A stretch of DNA of 16,159 bases from JBEBGV01 sp040081265. GTDB taxonomy: Bacteria; Acidobacteriota; Vicinamibacteria; Vicinamibacterales; UBA2999. Positions 1 through 7,647 of the stretch are shown one piece after another. A program made the position numbers and the translations under genes. Location of the stretch: positions 1-16,159 of the forward strand of contig JBEBGV010000092.1 of NCBI GenBank assembly GCA_040081265.1. The letters are read 5' to 3'. Each line of letters begins with the position of its first letter. Position 1 is the first letter of the stretch. The notes beneath the pieces were generated by a model. The model ran no database searches. It had not been told where the DNA came from and saw nothing but the letters and a program-made list of their open reading frames with translations.

Positions 1-596
1 AGATCTACCGGAACTTCGGGTATGCGAAGCCGGAAGGCTACCGCAAGGCGCTTCGGGCCATGAAGCTGGCCGAAAAGTTCTCGCGACCAGTACTCGCGTT
101 CGTGGATACTCCCGCCGCCTACCCCGGAGTGGAATCTGAGGAGCGCGGCATCGCTGAGGCGATCGCCGTCAACCTGCGCGAGATGGCTGCGCTTGACGTG
201 CCCGTTATCGTCATCGTCCACGGTGAGGGGGGCAGCGGGGGAGCGTTGGGGATCGCCGTGGGAGACCGCATCCTGATGAGTGAGTTCGCGGTCTACAGCG
301 TCATCCCACCCGAGGGCTGCGCGGCGATTCTGTGGCGTGACTCCGGCCGGAAGGTCGAGGCTGCCAACGCCCTCAAGCTCACCGCGCCGGACCTTGTCCG
401 CTTCGGCCTGGTTGACGAGATCATCGCCGAGCCGATCGGGGGGGCGCACACTGACCCCGACCAGGCGGCTGAGTTCCTCGATGCCTCTCTGTCGGCGGCC
501 CTCGCCGATGTGTCGGCGGTCGACCCGGCCGACAGACTCGAGCTGCGGTACCAGAAGTTCCGGGCCATGGGCAGCGTCGGCTTGACGGAGCTCTGA
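1..596 (+). CDS. accA: Acetyl-CoA carboxylase carboxyltransferase subunit alpha (3' part)
   Basis: This is the C-terminal 197 residues of AccA, open at the left edge and read from base 3. AccA pairs with AccD to form the carboxyltransferase that moves the carboxyl group from biotin to acetyl-CoA, giving malonyl-CoA for fatty-acid synthesis in the cytoplasm. Visible family motifs, in order, are NFGYAKPEGYRKALR just inside the edge, the DTPAAYPGVESEERG segment, the glycine-rich GEGGSGGALGIAVGDR oxyanion-type loop, PEGCAAILWRD, the GGAHTDP segment and the closing YQKFRAMG. E. coli AccA is about 319 residues, so roughly 120 N-terminal residues lie outside the window. Coding clearly continues upstream of the first in-window ATG at 60, so that ATG is internal. 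It ends with TGA at 594-596, four bases before recJ, which suggests co-transcription. Confidence 0.96.
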   Translation, partial: IYRNFGYAKPEGYRKALRAMKLAEKFSRPVLAFVDTPAAYPGVESEERGIAEAIAVNLREMAALDVPVIVIVHGEGGSGGALGIAVGDRILMSEFAVYSVIPPEGCAAILWRDSGRKVEAANALKLTAPDLVRFGLVDEIIAEPIGGAHTDPDQAAEFLDASLSAALADVSAVDPADRLELRYQKFRAMGSVGLTEL

Positions 597-600
597 GCCC

Positions 601-2325
601 ATGGCGGGGGTCCCCAGAATCTGGCAGTCAACACCACGGCCGACAGGCGATGTGCAGGGCCTGGCCGACGCACTTGGTGTTTCCGAGATCACGGCCACGC
701 TGCTCAGCCAGCGGGGTTTCTCGGATCCGGACGTGGCGCGGCGTTTTCTCTACCCATCGCTCGATCACCTGCTCGATCCGTTCAGACTTGCCGACATGGG
801 GCGCGTGGTCGATCGCCTCCTCCAGGCGATTGCGCAGCAGGAACGGATCGCCGTTCACGGTGACTACGACGTGGACGGCGTAACATCGACTGTCATCCTG
901 CGTCGCGCGCTGGAGCTTCTGGGCGCAAACGTGACGCACTTCATCCCAGAGCGCTTCCGTGACGGGTACGGCCTGCAGCCGGCCTCGCTCGAACGCCTGC
1001 ATGCTGAAGGCGTGAGGGTCGTCATCTCCGTCGACTGCGGTATTCGCGGAGTAGAGGCTGCGGCACGAGCGACAGCCCTTGGGCTCGATCTGATCATCAC
1101 CGATCACCATGAGCCGGACGTCGACCTTCCCGCGGCTTACGCGGTGGTGAACCCTAAACGGCACGACTGTCACTACCCCGACAAGAATCTCGCCGGTGTC
1201 GGAGTGGCGCTCAAAGTCGTCCAGGCACTGTGCCTGCGCACCGGACACAGCAGCTGGCTGCCGGCCTTCGTGAAGATCGCCGCCATCGGTACGCTGGCCG
1301 ACGTCGTGCCGCTGGCGGGCGAGAATCGCGTCATTGCCAAGCTCGGCCTGGAAATGCTGTCGGCGGGCCCGCACAAGGTGGGTCTGCGCTCGCTGCTGGA
1401 GGTCTGCAATCTGACCGGGAAACGGCTCGACAGCTTCCACATCGGCTTCCAGCTGGCGCCCCGCGTGAATGCTGCCGGGCGTATGAGCAGCCCCGACATC
1501 GCCGCCCGGCTGCTGCTGGCCGTCGACGAATCGCTGGCTGATGAGGCACGCGCTCTCGCGCTGCAGCTCGATGCCGAGAACATTCGCCGGCAGCAGGAGG
1601 AAGCCGAGATCGTAGCCCAGGCGCGCACGCTGGTGGAGACTGACCCCGCAGTTGGAGCACAGACGGTGCTGGTCGTCGCCGGGGAAGGCTGGCATCGCGG
1701 CGTCATCGGCATCGTGGCGTCCAAGCTCGTTGACGCCTTCCATAAGCCGACCATCGTCCTCTCGATCGACGGCGACAAGGCGCACGGCTCGTGCCGCAGC
1801 ATCCCTACCTTCAACCTGCTTGCGGGGCTCGAATCGTGTGGCGACCTGTTCATGACCTTCGGGGGTCACAAACAAGCGGCTGGACTGACGATCGCCCCCG
1901 ATCGCATCCGCGACCTGCGTCGGCGGATTAACGAACACGCCGACAGCCTCCTCCAACCCGACGATCTTCGTCCCAGACTCTGGATCGACAGCGCGGTGAC
2001 GTTCAGGGCGTTGACCGGGCAAGTGGCCAGCGAGATCGCGTCACTGGCGCCGTTCGGCGCCGGAAACCCGTGCCCGGTCTTCAGTGCCAGCGGTGTTGAG
2101 ATCGTCGATGGCCCGAGACGGATCAAGGAACGACACCTCAAGATGTCGTTCCGTCAGGACGGACGCGTCATGCGGGGCATAGCCTGGCGGGCTTCCGAAC
2201 GTGAGTCGTTCGTCAGCGAGCACCGTGGGGCCCTCGACGTCGCCTTCTCGGTGGAGCAGGACAGCTGGAACGGTGAACAGTATGTGCAGCTTTCCGTCGC
2301 CGACTTCCGCGCCCCGAAGGACTGA
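601..2325 (+). CDS. recJ: Single-stranded-DNA-specific 5'-3' exonuclease RecJ
   Basis: RecJ degrades single-stranded DNA 5' to 3' in RecF-pathway recombination, base-excision and mismatch repair. The 574-residue product has the full DHH/DHHA1 layout and a normal family length. The metal-binding motifs are HGDYDVDG (86-93), VISVDCG with Asp145, the DHH signature at 168-170 and the TLADVV Asp234. PRVNAAGRM (288-295) follows, then the DHHA1 domain with GVIGIVASKL (367-376) and GGHKQAAG (421-428). The C-terminal OB-like domain (about 455-570) contains LAPFGAGNP. No substitution of a catalytic residue is visible. The ATG at 601 is preceded by GGAG at 587-590 with a 10-nt spacer, inside the end of accA. 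This supports the start and implies coupling to accA. The protein is cytoplasmic. recJ next to accA is not the E. coli arrangement. Confidence 0.97.
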   Translation: MAGVPRIWQSTPRPTGDVQGLADALGVSEITATLLSQRGFSDPDVARRFLYPSLDHLLDPFRLADMGRVVDRLLQAIAQQERIAVHGDYDVDGVTSTVILRRALELLGANVTHFIPERFRDGYGLQPASLERLHAEGVRVVISVDCGIRGVEAAARATALGLDLIITDHHEPDVDLPAAYAVVNPKRHDCHYPDKNLAGVGVALKVVQALCLRTGHSSWLPAFVKIAAIGTLADVVPLAGENRVIAKLGLEMLSAGPHKVGLRSLLEVCNLTGKRLDSFHIGFQLAPRVNAAGRMSSPDIAARLLLAVDESLADEARALALQLDAENIRRQQEEAEIVAQARTLVETDPAVGAQTVLVVAGEGWHRGVIGIVASKLVDAFHKPTIVLSIDGDKAHGSCRSIPTFNLLAGLESCGDLFMTFGGHKQAAGLTIAPDRIRDLRRRINEHADSLLQPDDLRPRLWIDSAVTFRALTGQVASEIASLAPFGAGNPCPVFSASGVEIVDGPRRIKERHLKMSFRQDGRVMRGIAWRASERESFVSEHRGALDVAFSVEQDSWNGEQYVQLSVADFRAPKD

Positions 2326-2344
2326 TCAGCTGCCGGCGCACGAG

Positions 2345-2373
2345 CCGACCTCGGGCCCCACACCGGGTACAAT
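2345..2373 (+). promoter_or_regulatory. Candidate sigma-70-type promoter before the LptC/LptA gene
   Basis: The 63-nt gap after recJ contains TACAAT at 2368-2373, a good -10 match. A weak -35 (CCGACC, 2345-2350, three of six consensus bases) lies 17 bp upstream. The predicted start near 2380 would leave only about 9 nt of leader before the ATG at 2389, and no Shine-Dalgarno is seen there. The call rests mainly on the -10 hexamer and remains tentative. Confidence 0.35.
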
Positions 2374-2388
2374 TCCGTCAGTCTACCC

Positions 2389-4491
2389 ATGAAGCTCTGG
2401 CAGCATCGCGCGAGACTCGTCGTGGCCGGCATCGGCATCGCTACCGCGATTGCCGTCTATGCCGCCATGAAGGAGCGTCCCCCGGTGCAAACGCCACCGC
2501 CCCTGGAACGGCTGGATCCGGCGGCCATGATTGAAAGCTCCGGAAACATCGTCCAGCAGGTGAGGGGCACGAAGCAGGACTTTCTCGTGAAAGCCGAGCA
2601 GCAGCTCACCTATGAGGGCGGCGCCACCAGGCTCGTGGGCGTGGAGATCACAGTCAGCAACAAGGGCGGCCGTGACTATGTGATCCGCGCGCGTGAGGCG
2701 CAGGCGGGTGAACGCCAGCAGGAGCTGCAGCTCCGTGGCGAGGTCCGCCTGGAGTCGAGCGACGGGCTGACCCTGCACACCGACGAGGCGTTCTTCAGCG
2801 AGAGCGACGGGCAGATGCGGGCGCCGGGCACCTTCAGCTTTGCTCGACGACTGCTGACTGGCACCGGCACGGGCATGACCTATGACCGGACGACCGACGT
2901 CCTGTCGATCCTCTCGAAGGCCGACATCCGCCTGACCGATGACGGCGGCAACACTCAGACGCAGTTCCTGGCTGGCAATGCGGTCTATGACCGGCTTCGG
3001 CACCTCATCATCCTGGGCGAAATGGTCCACGTGCTGCACAACGAGCAGGTCGCCGATGCGACGCAGGCATCGGCCCGGCTCAACGAGGACGACAGCGTTC
3101 TTCAACGCGTCGAACTGCGCGGTGGCAGCGAAGTGACCGGCGGGGGCACGGGGATTGAACGCCTCCGCGGCATGTCGATCGACCTCGACTACGCCAGCGA
3201 CGGGCAGCGGTTGTCGCACGTGCTGCTGGACGGCGAGGCGGCGGTGATCTCAACGGGCACCGGAGGCATGGGCGGACGCGAGGTCCGCGGCACGTCCATC
3301 GATCTCCTCATGGCCGAAGACGGATCCCTGTCCCGCATGACCGCCCGCGACGCCGTACAGCTGGCACTCCCAGGCACCTCCTCGGTACCAGTCCGAACGA
3401 TCGAAGCGCGAAATCTCGAAGCCGATGGCGTGCCCGGCGGTGGCCTCAAGGCCGCCCGATTCGACGGGACGGTCGTCTACCGCGAAGTCCCTCACGAGTC
3501 TGCGGCTCGCGTCGTTCGCTCGCGCACGCTTCGCGTGACGCTCGAAGAGGATCAGATCGACGCGGCAACGTTCTCGGGCTCGGTGCGCTTCGAGGAGGCC
3601 GCGCTGACCGCGTCGGGTGCAACCATGACCTATGTGCCTGAGCCAGGGTCGCTCGTCATCTCCGGAGCCGACGCCGGTGGCGGACCTCGCGTCACCGACG
3701 AACAGGTATCGGTCGAGGCCGGGCGAGTCACCGTCCAGATTGCCGACAGGGACATGACGGCCACCGGCTCGGTGCGCACCACGCTGAAGCCCCGTCCCGC
3801 CGCGTCAGTCGCCCGGCAACAGCCAGCGGGCTCCGCCACGAGCGCGAGGCTCCCCGGATTGTTCGTACAGGGGACTGCCGCCAACGGAACGGCCGATGCC
3901 TTTCAGTACTCGGGCTCGGGTGGCCAGGCGACCTACACGGGCAACGCCACGCTGTGGCAGGGAGAGACGGCCGTGCGGGGTGACACCATCGCTATTGATC
4001 AGCGTTCGGGCGACCTGCGCGTCAGCGGATCCGCGCGATCATCACTCAAGCTCGCGACCGGGTCCTCTGACAGTCGGAGTTCCGACATGTCATACGTTGA
4101 CCGTGATCGAACGATTACTTATCAGGGAAGTACCGCGGCTCCGGCCCAGGTCGTGGGCCCGGCCGGTGACCTGCGGGCAGAGCGGGTGCTTGTCGCCCTT
4201 GAAGGGGCGAGCAATCGTGTGGACCGACTTGAGGCCACCAGCGGCGTCACTCTCAAGCTCGACGCACGCACCGCCACAGGTGCCAAGCTCACATACAGCA
4301 CCAGCGATGAACGCTACGTCATGACCGGGACAGGCCGCGCGCCAGTGCGGATCATCGAGAACTGCAGGGAAACAACCGGTGGCACGTTGACCTTCTACAA
4401 GTCGACCGATAGGATCACCATCGATGGCAACGACGCGGCGCGCACCCAGTCGATCCGTGGCGAGCAGTGTTCGGAGCCGCGGCGTCGCTGA
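2389..4491 (+). CDS. LptC/LptA-like periplasmic LPS-transport bridge protein (large fusion)
   Basis: This 700-residue protein starts with a short basic stretch and one membrane-spanning segment (about 9-26), like the inner-membrane anchor of LptC. The rest is low-hydrophobicity, beta-rich sequence made of repeated OstA/LptA-like units, in which a Y or L-T strand is followed by a turn and a G-x-A or G-x-V strand. Examples are around 157-182, 252-290, 294-327, 373-403, 500-555, 565-624 and 627-682. LptC and LptA form the beta-jellyroll bridge that carries LPS across the periplasm. Here both functions seem to be in one chain; E. coli LptC and LptA are each under 200 residues. Its TGA directly abuts the lptB ATG, as expected for this role. 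The only two cysteines are 659 and 694. No Shine-Dalgarno precedes the ATG. Export function is well supported by context; the domain boundaries are my estimate. An LptD-N-like protein is the main alternative. Confidence 0.82.
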   Translation: MKLWQHRARLVVAGIGIATAIAVYAAMKERPPVQTPPPLERLDPAAMIESSGNIVQQVRGTKQDFLVKAEQQLTYEGGATRLVGVEITVSNKGGRDYVIRAREAQAGERQQELQLRGEVRLESSDGLTLHTDEAFFSESDGQMRAPGTFSFARRLLTGTGTGMTYDRTTDVLSILSKADIRLTDDGGNTQTQFLAGNAVYDRLRHLIILGEMVHVLHNEQVADATQASARLNEDDSVLQRVELRGGSEVTGGGTGIERLRGMSIDLDYASDGQRLSHVLLDGEAAVISTGTGGMGGREVRGTSIDLLMAEDGSLSRMTARDAVQLALPGTSSVPVRTIEARNLEADGVPGGGLKAARFDGTVVYREVPHESAARVVRSRTLRVTLEEDQIDAATFSGSVRFEEAALTASGATMTYVPEPGSLVISGADAGGGPRVTDEQVSVEAGRVTVQIADRDMTATGSVRTTLKPRPAASVARQQPAGSATSARLPGLFVQGTAANGTADAFQYSGSGGQATYTGNATLWQGETAVRGDTIAIDQRSGDLRVSGSARSSLKLATGSSDSRSSDMSYVDRDRTITYQGSTAAPAQVVGPAGDLRAERVLVALEGASNRVDRLEATSGVTLKLDARTATGAKLTYSTSDERYVMTGTGRAPVRIIENCRETTGGTLTFYKSTDRITIDGNDAARTQSIRGEQCSEPRRR

Positions 4492-5217
4492 ATGTCTACG
4501 CTGCGCACGCAGGAACTGACCAAGTCGTACGGCGGTCGCACCGTCGTTCGCGGTATCAGCCTCGAAGTGGCTTCGGGGGAGGTCGTTGGCCTCCTCGGCC
4601 CGAACGGAGCCGGCAAGACGACGACGTTCTACATGACCGTCGGACTGACGGTTCCAGACTCAGGTCGGGTCGTGCTCGACGGTGAAGACGTCACCGATGA
4701 CCCGATGTATGTGAGGGCTCGGAAGGGCATCGGCTACCTGCCCCAGGAACCGTCGATCTTTCGCGGACTGTCGGTCGAGCAGAATATCCTCGCCATCCTT
4801 GAAACGCTGGACCTGGACCGCGCGACTCGGCGGGAGCGCCTGCGCTCGCTGCTGGCCGAACTGGGGCTGACACCGCTGGCGCAATCTCCGGCGTACACCC
4901 TGTCAGGGGGCGAGCGGCGCCGCGCAGAGATCACCCGCGCGCTGGCGGTATCGCCCCGGTTCATCCTGCTCGACGAACCGTTTGCGGGCATCGATCCGAT
5001 TGCGGTCACGGAGATTCAGAAGATCGTGTTCCACCTGAAGGAGAGCGGAATCGGCGTGCTCATCACTGACCACAATGTCAGGGAAACGCTGCGCATAACT
5101 GACCGTGCGTATATCGTGCACGACGGCGTGATCTTCAAGAGCGGGACGCCAGGGGCGCTGGCCGCTGATGACGAAGTGCGCCGGATTTACCTCGGGGCCG
5201 ATTTCCGGTTGGACTAA
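4492..5217 (+). CDS. lptB: LPS export ABC transporter ATP-binding protein LptB
   Basis: LptB is the cytoplasmic ATPase of the LptB2FG transporter, which extracts LPS from the inner membrane and pushes it along the LptC/LptA bridge. The 241-residue product has every ABC motif: Walker A GPNGAGKT (36-43), Q-loop Gln85 in YLPQEPSIF, signature LSGGE (137-141) followed by RRRAEITRALA, Walker B ILLDEP (158-163), the FAGIDPIAV D-loop, and H-loop His194 in ITDHNVRETL. The last two segments are typical of LptB rather than of amino-acid transporter ATPases. The start codon immediately follows the stop of the LptC/LptA gene (TGAATG), which indicates translational coupling. No lptF or lptG is visible in the window, so the permease partners are encoded elsewhere. 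Confidence 0.97.
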   Translation: MSTLRTQELTKSYGGRTVVRGISLEVASGEVVGLLGPNGAGKTTTFYMTVGLTVPDSGRVVLDGEDVTDDPMYVRARKGIGYLPQEPSIFRGLSVEQNILAILETLDLDRATRRERLRSLLAELGLTPLAQSPAYTLSGGERRRAEITRALAVSPRFILLDEPFAGIDPIAVTEIQKIVFHLKESGIGVLITDHNVRETLRITDRAYIVHDGVIFKSGTPGALAADDEVRRIYLGADFRLD

Positions 5218-5218
5218 G

Positions 5219-5257
5219 ATGGAAATCGTGACCCGGAGACCCGACGCGGCGTTCTGA
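5219..5257 (+). other. Possible 12-codon leader ORF between lptB and rpoN
   Basis: Two bases after the lptB stop codon lies an ATG followed by 11 sense codons and TGA at 5255-5257 (peptide MEIVTRRPDAAF). It fills almost all of the 45-nt gap before rpoN and ends five bases before the rpoN ATG. rpoN has no clear Shine-Dalgarno of its own, so the mini-ORF could carry ribosomes from lptB to rpoN. A short ORF of this size is easily produced by chance. Confidence 0.2.
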
Positions 5258-5262
5258 TACCC

Positions 5263-6690
5263 ATGGCCATCTCCCAGAGACTCCACACAAAGCTCGTCCA
5301 GAAGCTGATTCTGACGCCATCGCTGCAGCAGGCCATCAAGCTGCTGCCGATGTCGACACTCGAGCTTTCTGAACTGCTGAACCAGGAGATGGTCGAGAAC
5401 CCGATGCTCGAGGAGACGCCCGGCGACGATCTCCAGGCGGCAGAGGCGACCCCGGAAAAGACCGACGAGGTCAAGAAGGACGCCGAGAAGGGCGACACCT
5501 GGGACGATCAGGACTACGAGTATTTCTTCGGGGACTATCTCGACGACGGCTATCGGCCCAAGACGCCCACCGAGGTCAAGGAGCTCCCGCCGATCGAGAA
5601 CACGCTCTCGACCACGGCCTCGCTCTCGGACCACCTGCTGTGGCAACTCTCGATGCAGAGCGACGACGCCAAGCTCCGTGAGATCGGCGAGGCCATCATC
5701 GGCAACCTCGACGATGACGGGTATCTGGTCGCCACCGTGGAAGAGCTGGCGGGCATGGGGCCGTGGCCGACCGACGAAGTGGAAGCGGCGCTCAGGCTCG
5801 TCCAGGGCTTCGACCCGATCGGTATTGCCGCCAGGGACCTGCAGGAGTGTCTGCTCCTCCAGCTCCGCCACCTGGGCATGACAGGCACGCCGTCCGAGCG
5901 CATCGTCACCGAGCACATGCGCCTGCTGCAGAACCATCAGGTGCCCGAGCTGGCGCGCAAGCTCGGCATGCCGATCGAGGATCTCAAACAGCACATCGAG
6001 CTCATCCGTCACCTCGATCCGAAGCCCGGCAACCGTCACAACCCGTCACAGTCGCAGTACGTCATCCCTGATGTCTACGTCGTGAAGGTCGAAGACCAGT
6101 ACGTGGCGGCGCTGAACGAGGAAGGCCTGCCCCAGCTGCGCATCAGCCCGGTGTATCGTCGCCTGCTCGACAAGAGTGCGACCGAGAACACCGATGAGAC
6201 GCGTGCCTACGTCAAGGACAAGTTCCGCTCTGCGCTGTGGCTGATCAAGTCGGTGGAACAGCGACAGAAGACGATCCACAAGGTCGCCACGAGCATCATC
6301 ACGTTTCAGCGCGACTTCCTCGACCACGGCATCGAGTACCTGCGCCCGCTCGTGCTCCGCGATGTCGCCAACGACATCGGCATGCACGAATCCACGGTCA
6401 GCCGCGTGGTGACCAACAAGTACATGCACACGCCCCAGGGCGTGTTCGAGATGAAGTACTTCTTCCACAGCGGCATCGCCAGTTCCTACGGGGAAGCGGT
6501 GTCGTCGGTCACCATCAAGCAGCGGATTCGAAAGATCATCGAGCAGGAAGACCCGCGCAAGCCGCTGAGCGACTCCAAGATCGTCAGCATTCTTCAGCGT
6601 GAAGGCCTCGAGCTCGCCCGACGCACCATCGCCAAGTATCGGGAAGAGCTCAAGATTCCGACCTCGAATCAGCGCAAGGTCCTGTATTAG
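5263..6690 (+). CDS. rpoN: RNA polymerase sigma-54 factor RpoN
   Basis: RpoN directs RNA polymerase to -24/-12 promoters that need an AAA+ activator. The 475-residue product is of normal length with all regions present. Region I (1-52) is rich in Gln and Leu, with LTPSLQQAIKLLPMSTLEL and a NPMLEE end. An acidic, charged region II spans about 53-100. The core-binding domain covers about 110-290 (IIGNLDDDGYL, FDPIGIAARDLQECLLLQL). The helix-turn-helix is near 366-386 (VANDIGMHESTVSRVV). The RpoN box is ARRTIAKYRE (452-461), with Ile replacing the usual Val. The ATG at 5263 is the only ATG or GTG in this frame after the lptB stop codon, which lies in the same frame 45 nt upstream. lptB-rpoN is a conserved neighbourhood. 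Which genes it controls cannot be told from this window, and no -24/-12 site was recognised here. Confidence 0.97.
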   Translation: MAISQRLHTKLVQKLILTPSLQQAIKLLPMSTLELSELLNQEMVENPMLEETPGDDLQAAEATPEKTDEVKKDAEKGDTWDDQDYEYFFGDYLDDGYRPKTPTEVKELPPIENTLSTTASLSDHLLWQLSMQSDDAKLREIGEAIIGNLDDDGYLVATVEELAGMGPWPTDEVEAALRLVQGFDPIGIAARDLQECLLLQLRHLGMTGTPSERIVTEHMRLLQNHQVPELARKLGMPIEDLKQHIELIRHLDPKPGNRHNPSQSQYVIPDVYVVKVEDQYVAALNEEGLPQLRISPVYRRLLDKSATENTDETRAYVKDKFRSALWLIKSVEQRQKTIHKVATSIITFQRDFLDHGIEYLRPLVLRDVANDIGMHESTVSRVVTNKYMHTPQGVFEMKYFFHSGIASSYGEAVSSVTIKQRIRKIIEQEDPRKPLSDSKIVSILQREGLELARRTIAKYREELKIPTSNQRKVLY

Positions 6691-6693
6691 GCA

Positions 6694-7599
6694 ATGGCCG
6701 CGCGCAGGAAACCCCCGGTCACTCCTCCCAGCACCCGTGGCACGCGGCGATTCGTCATCCTGACCGGCCTCTCAGGCTCAGGGAAGACGCATGCGGTTCG
6801 CGCGCTCGAGGACCTTGGCTACTTCTGCGTCGATAACCTGCCGGTGCAGCTCATCCCCAAGCTGTCAGAGCTGGCCACCCCGGAAGACGCGGCGCTCCAG
6901 AAGGTCGCCATCGTCGTGGACGTTCGCGAGCGCGGGTTCGAGAAGGGGTTTCCCCCGGTCTACAAGCGGCTGCGCGCACACAAGGGCGTCAGGCCCACGT
7001 TGATCTTCCTGGAGGCCAGCGACTCGGCGCTGGTCCGCCGGTTCAGCGAGACCCGGCGACCACATCCGCTGGCGCCCGACCGGTCGGTGAGCGAAGGCAT
7101 CGCCGAGGAGCGGTCCCGGATGGCGCCGATCCGTGCGATGGCCGATCTCATCATCGATACGACGAGCCTGACGGTGCACGAACTGCGTGACGTCTTCATG
7201 CGGATGTCGCGTGACGGCAACACGCGCGCGGACATGGTGGTCAACCTGGTCAGCTTCGGATTCAAGAACGGTGTGCCGGAGGACGCTGACCTGGTGTTCG
7301 ATGTCCGGTGCCTGCCAAACCCGCATTTCGTGGACAGCCTGCGTCCGCTGACGGGCCGGGACCGGGGAGTGGTTCGCTACATGCAGCGATACCCTCAAAC
7401 CCAGGACTTCATCGACAAGCTGACGTCGTTTCTGAAGTTCTCGCTTCCGCAGTACGTGCAGGAAGGGAAGAGCTATCTGACCGTCGCCATCGGGTGTACT
7501 GGGGGGCGCCATCGCTCGGTGATGATGGCGGAAGCGCTGAAGAAGTCGCTGGCGTCTGTGAAGAACGTGCGGCTACGGGTGAAGCACCGCGACAGCTAG
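6694..7599 (+). CDS. rapZ: RNase adapter protein RapZ (YvcJ/YhbJ P-loop family)
   Basis: RapZ-family proteins are nucleotide-binding regulators. In E. coli RapZ binds small RNAs and presents GlmZ to RNase E, tuning glucosamine-6-phosphate synthesis. Here the family is certain but the exact RNA role is inferred. The 301-residue product has Walker A GLSGSGKT (25-32), followed by the family motifs GYFCVDNLP (42-50) and VVDVRER (74-80). The C-terminal domain contains FGFKNGVPEDADLVFDVR (188-205), CLPNPHFVDSLRPLTG and IGCTGGRHRSV (267-277). The ATG lies three bases after the rpoN stop with only a weak ribosome site, so coupling to rpoN is likely. In many proteobacteria hpf and ptsN sit between rpoN and rapZ; they are absent here. 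The gene ends the + strand block and faces ssb. Confidence 0.95.
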   Translation: MAARRKPPVTPPSTRGTRRFVILTGLSGSGKTHAVRALEDLGYFCVDNLPVQLIPKLSELATPEDAALQKVAIVVDVRERGFEKGFPPVYKRLRAHKGVRPTLIFLEASDSALVRRFSETRRPHPLAPDRSVSEGIAEERSRMAPIRAMADLIIDTTSLTVHELRDVFMRMSRDGNTRADMVVNLVSFGFKNGVPEDADLVFDVRCLPNPHFVDSLRPLTGRDRGVVRYMQRYPQTQDFIDKLTSFLKFSLPQYVQEGKSYLTVAIGCTGGRHRSVMMAEALKKSLASVKNVRLRVKHRDS

Positions 7600-7615
7600 C
7601 CGGAGAGACGAGGCA

Positions 7616-7635
7616 GGCGGACCCGAAGGCCCGCC
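7616..7635 (-). terminator. Hairpin between convergent rapZ and ssb (candidate terminator)
   Basis: An 8-bp stem with a 4-nt loop: GGCGGACC (7616-7623), loop 7624-7627, GGCCCGCC (7628-7635). Read on the - strand the stem is fully paired with one G-U pair and closes a C(UUCG)G tetraloop, an unusually stable loop. On the + strand the same position is an A-C mismatch. It lies 12 nt after the ssb stop and 16 nt after the rapZ stop. No long U run follows on either strand, so it may end ssb transcription imperfectly or act as a 3' stability hairpin. Confidence 0.5.
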
Positions 7636-7647
7636 CGCGCAGAGTTA

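Noticed and set aside
628..2022. 464-codon open frame on the - strand inside recJ
   Set aside because: Antisense shadow of recJ in GC-rich DNA; composition rich in Arg, Gln and Asp with no recognisable domain, while recJ has all its motifs.
4903..6039. 378-codon - strand open frame across lptB and rpoN
   Set aside because: Spans two clear genes in antisense, no family motif and a low-complexity Leu/Val/Arg look; explained by third-position GC bias.
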